NCBI GenBank assembly: GCA_023678885.1
Contig: CM042972.1
Span: forward strand, 12,730,501-12,794,500
Reading direction: 5' to 3'
Length of the DNA: 64,000 bases
Source: Pogostemon cablin
Lineage: Eukaryota > Streptophyta > Magnoliopsida > Lamiales > Lamiaceae
A program made the translations under genes and the position numbers. Of this stretch, positions 61,240 through 64,000 are shown in pieces (within the stretch, counting starts at the first letter, position 1; each line of letters starts with the position of its first letter). The notes below the pieces were generated by a model, which made no database searches, was not told the DNA's origin, and saw only the letters and a program-made list of their open reading frames with translations.

Positions 61240-61971
61240 AACGAATAAGACACTGAGCTAAACATAGCTGGAACAAGGCATAATCCGGATGATGTTGCCA
61301 TACGTGAAATTTTCACGAACTATGGAATTGGTAACATGGGGTTGATAGGAGCAAGGGGGAAGATGATGATTTTGAGATAAATCCCGCTCTTATTAACATG
61401 GTTGAGAAGAATCCCTTTTCTGGAGATTGTTTTGAAGATCCATCTCATCATCTCCGAAGATTTCTTGGTTACGCACACACTCAAAAGGGAGCTGGAGCTA
61501 ATGATAATGCTAGGTGGATTGCCCTATTCAAGTTTTTATTAATTGATATGGCAGAAACTTGGTATGAGACTCTTGATGCCATAGATTGCACTACATGGGA
61601 CCAACTGCAGTAGAAGTTCTTGGAGAGATATATGTCACCCTCAATGATCTTAAGAATGAAGCAAGAGATCACTCAATTTGTTATGAATCAGGGTGAGAAA
61701 TTTTATGAGGCATGAGACATGTTTAAAGATATGCTCAGGAGGTGCCCGCAGCATGGGATGTCTAAGGCTGAGTACATAAGCATCTTCTACTATGTATTGG
61801 ATTGTGAGTCGGGAGGCGCTCTGTTATCTAACACAGCACTTGAAACAGAAAAGTTATTTGAAGACATCTCTATGAATTCACGTGACTGGCTAATGGAGAG
61901 AGATAGAGGATCAAATGTACTTGAAAATGTAGCACAGGTTGAACATCAAGTGGAGAAGCCGAATATGGATG
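61240..61971 (+). pseudogene. Athila-type gag, 5' part, broken
   Basis: The open segment 61398-61613 reads VEKNPFSGDCFEDPSHHLRR, FLGYAHTQKGAGANDNARWI, ALFKFLLIDMAETWYETLD, matching the capsid part of the minus-strand copy (17300 region). It continues out of frame to 61719-61970 (ALETEKLFEDISMNSRDWLM). It is interrupted by the solo LTR after GGATG (61967-61971). Confidence 0.8.
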
Positions 61972-63256
61972 TGATAAGTCGTAATTGTACTACATTATTT
62001 TAGATGAATTCATATATATATTTATTTGAGTTCTGATTATTTTATATTAATTATGACTTATTTCTATTTCACACATTATATTTTAATTATTTTAATTCTT
62101 GTCTAAACATGTTAAAATTGAGAGAAATTGTATAGTCCTTATTTTGTGTGACTGTTACGATTATTTTAATTGCTGGAAATAAAGATTTGATCAAGGAAAA
62201 ATAAGGAGAGACTTGATTTGAAGAGAAAAAAAGGAAAATTACCAAAGGGAGAAAAGATACAATGAACCTGGACACTCTTCAGAAAGGAAGGTCAAAGAAG
62301 ATAATTAATGGTTCCTTATTATACACGAAAATATGAGATCTTCTTTTTATTCAGGACATCACACACATCCATCGATTACTTCAACACATCCAGAACGCCG
62401 CTTGGAGGCAGATTGGGGAAGAGCTCCACCATCAAGGACAATATCGGTTCTTTTGTTCTTTATTTTTTATTTAATTTCTATTATGTAATTCGTTTACTAG
62501 TCCGAGGATTGTGAACCTCTCGTAGAATAATTACATGTTTGATTAGGAATAATATTATCAACTTGTTTTATGAATTTATTTTGTGATTGGCTTTGATGTG
62601 AATTATGATATTTCAATTGCTTGTTTAGACTAACCCTCTAATAGGTGATTGATTGTTCAATAACTATTTTACATATTATAATTCGTAATATTTATAATAA
62701 GTGAATCATGTAGCAAAATGAGGGAGTACCTCTTGAAATCACGAAGTCTAGGTTGTATGATTCGCTACCCCCATTTTCATAGCATAGTAGTCCTAATATC
62801 TAAACCCTAATGCATTGTCGAGTTTGAATCCATAGGGTTACTCGGGAATAGTTTAATCTAGAGGTCGTACCATAGGTTATTAAACTTAAGGATATTTCAA
62901 GTTAATTGGTTGTACTGTTAGCTTAGGGGCTTGAGTTTATGAACTTGTTGGTATTTTAGGAATTTCATACATGTGAATTAGGATACGGGAGGGGATCAAA
63001 TCCTTGGACTAGGTTTGTTATTTTATTTGTTTATCTTATTTTATTATTTTTGTACATTTAATTATTTATGTTTTCATGTCTATTAGTTGTTAGACTCAAT
63101 CCAATCCCCCCTCCAGTTACTTTTAAAAGCACAATTAATTCAATTGAAATTCAATTACTCCCTGTAGGATTGACTCTTACTTACCCTACTACATTCTAGT
63201 GGGGTTTGTTAGGAAAAATTACAAATCTTATTTTTGGGTGCCGTGACAGCACACCA
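61972..63256 (+). mobile_element. Solo LTR inserted in the Athila-type gag, TSD GGATG
   Basis: Starts TGATAAGTCGTAATTG and ends GACAGCACACCA. GGATG flanks both sides (61967-61971 and 63257-63261). The gag reading resumes after it (DEIVSSLANINKLLESQ), which matches DEIISSLASINKLLESQ in the other copy. About 1285 bp, with no internal domain. Orientation is assumed plus from TG...CA and the U5-like end. Confidence 0.88.
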
Positions 63257-63261
63257 GGATG

Positions 63262-63620
63262 ATGAGATCGTCTCTAGTTTAGCTAACATCAACAAGCTAC
63301 TAGAGTCCCAGTAGAAGTAGATTACAGAGTTGACACAAAGGGGGCCTAGTATGAAGCTGCACTAAGTGAAAAGTGTTGAATATACCTTCAATCGATACAT
63401 GGCTGAGAATGATGTGAGAGTTGACCGCATTGAGCCTTCCATGAATGATGACCATGCAGAATTATCTAAGCAGTTGAAGGACCTTACTTCGATTATGAGG
63501 CAGATGGCCGCGAATGTGAATCAATTGACTCAAACATTGAAGAATAATGCCATAACATTGAGGTCCAAGATAAAGTATGAAGGTCCGAGATGCCGGCAAG
63601 CGAAAACGAAAGAAACATGA
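63262..63620 (+). pseudogene. Athila-type gag, 3' part
   Basis: SSLANINKLLESQ then a stop, followed by an open segment to 63620 with MRQMAANVNQLTQTLKNNAI and TLRSKIKYEGPRC, equivalent to ITLRSGMQYEG in the minus-strand copy. It ends as the TCGA modules begin. Confidence 0.7.
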
Positions 63621-64000
63621 GAGTTGCTCGACCAACACAATCCTGTTCGACCACATTTGCAAGTCGAACTTAGGATGAGCAAAATCCGGAAAAACAGAAT
63701 CATGACACTCTGTTTTCAGGTTTGCCGCTCGACCAGCACCTTTTCGCTCGATTAGACCATCTAAGTCTAGCTGAAGTCGAGCAGCACCTGGCCACGGGTA
63801 GCTCTCAATCGAGAGGTTTGCTCGACTTGGACCAGGTTGCTCTACCAGATCACCTAAGTCAAACATAAGTTGAGCAACACATGAAGGAGCATAGGTCGCG
63901 ATCGCCTACGTCGTTCGACCAAGGACAAGTTGCTCGACCAACTTACCCAAGTTGAACAGAGGTCGAGCAGTCCCATTTTGTGCCCGATTCGATCCCGAAT
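63610..64000. repeat. TCGA-rich modules in the gag-pol spacer
   Basis: Repeated GCTCGACCA, GTCGAGCA, GTTCGACCA boxes with about 60-90 bp spacing, like those in the LTRs but here inside the internal domain, just after gag. Continues to the window edge. Confidence 0.75.

Larger units (their letters stand above)
59142..64000 (+). mobile_element. Plus-strand Athila-type element, cut by the window end
   Basis: A 5' LTR (59142-61092), primer-binding site (61099-61118), broken gag interrupted by a solo LTR, then a TCGA-module spacer to the end. Same family as 10647-21085. It begins where the 3' LTR of the Tekay-type element stops. Whether it inserted there or the junction is a deletion cannot be decided without sequence beyond 64000. 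Confidence 0.78.

Overview
The window is nuclear DNA from a flowering plant, probably a eudicot. The evidence is a single plant-type Raf-like kinase gene with GT-AG introns, set in AT-rich DNA packed with plant LTR retrotransposons (Tekay/Del-type and Athila-type Ty3/gypsy), an endogenous pararetrovirus fragment, MITEs and very long (AT)n microsatellites. I see no bacterial-type features, rRNA, tRNA genes or CRISPR.

Layout. 1-1385: AT-rich, with a possible old MITE. 1386-10292: four tandem LTRs of one gypsy-type family separated by ~340-bp internal domains, the whole array bounded by one 5-bp duplication (CCAAG). A gag-only LTR element (3137-7279, minus strand, target duplication CTTAC) sits inside the second LTR. 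10647-21085: a degenerate Athila-type element on the minus strand. Its gag, protease, RT, RNase H and integrase are all readable but broken. A plus-strand solo LTR of the same family (18134-19771) is nested in its 5' LTR. 21733-22151: a hAT-like non-autonomous element. 23269-24757: a complete miniature LTR retrotransposon carrying one acidic ORF. 25390-32350: the only convincing host gene, a PB1-domain Raf-like (group B4 type) protein kinase of about 1219 residues. 32826-36078: MITEs, a LINE ORF1 remnant and short tandem repeats. 36320-38500: a 2.2-kb solo LTR (TSD TACAT) with internal minisatellites. 38719-40480: MITEs of a GTGAGAC family. About 40930-44660: a minus-strand endogenous pararetrovirus fragment with primer-binding site, protease, RNase H, an as-1/TATA promoter and a deleted RT core. 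45484-45642: a perfect 35-bp inverted repeat. About 45840-59095: a Tekay-type chromovirus with LTRs of about 4 kb and a decayed gag-pol. 59142-64000: a plus-strand Athila-type element, with a solo LTR (TSD GGATG) in its gag, running off the window.

How it fits together. Only the kinase gene looks functional for the host. The rest is a nested record of retroelement insertion. Because both LTRs of the Tekay element are present, each acts as the empty-site control for insertions in the other, which lets three small DNA transposons be delimited with their target duplications. The least expected structures are the four-LTR array with a single TSD, the ~72-91-bp TCGA-rich modules that recur in Athila U3 regions and again in a gag-pol spacer, the hAT-like family with a tRNA-like B-box motif, the pararetrovirus promoter, and the 35-bp hairpin. 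I found no convincing new multi-gene biological system. All element boundaries, repeat periods and divergence counts are by eye.
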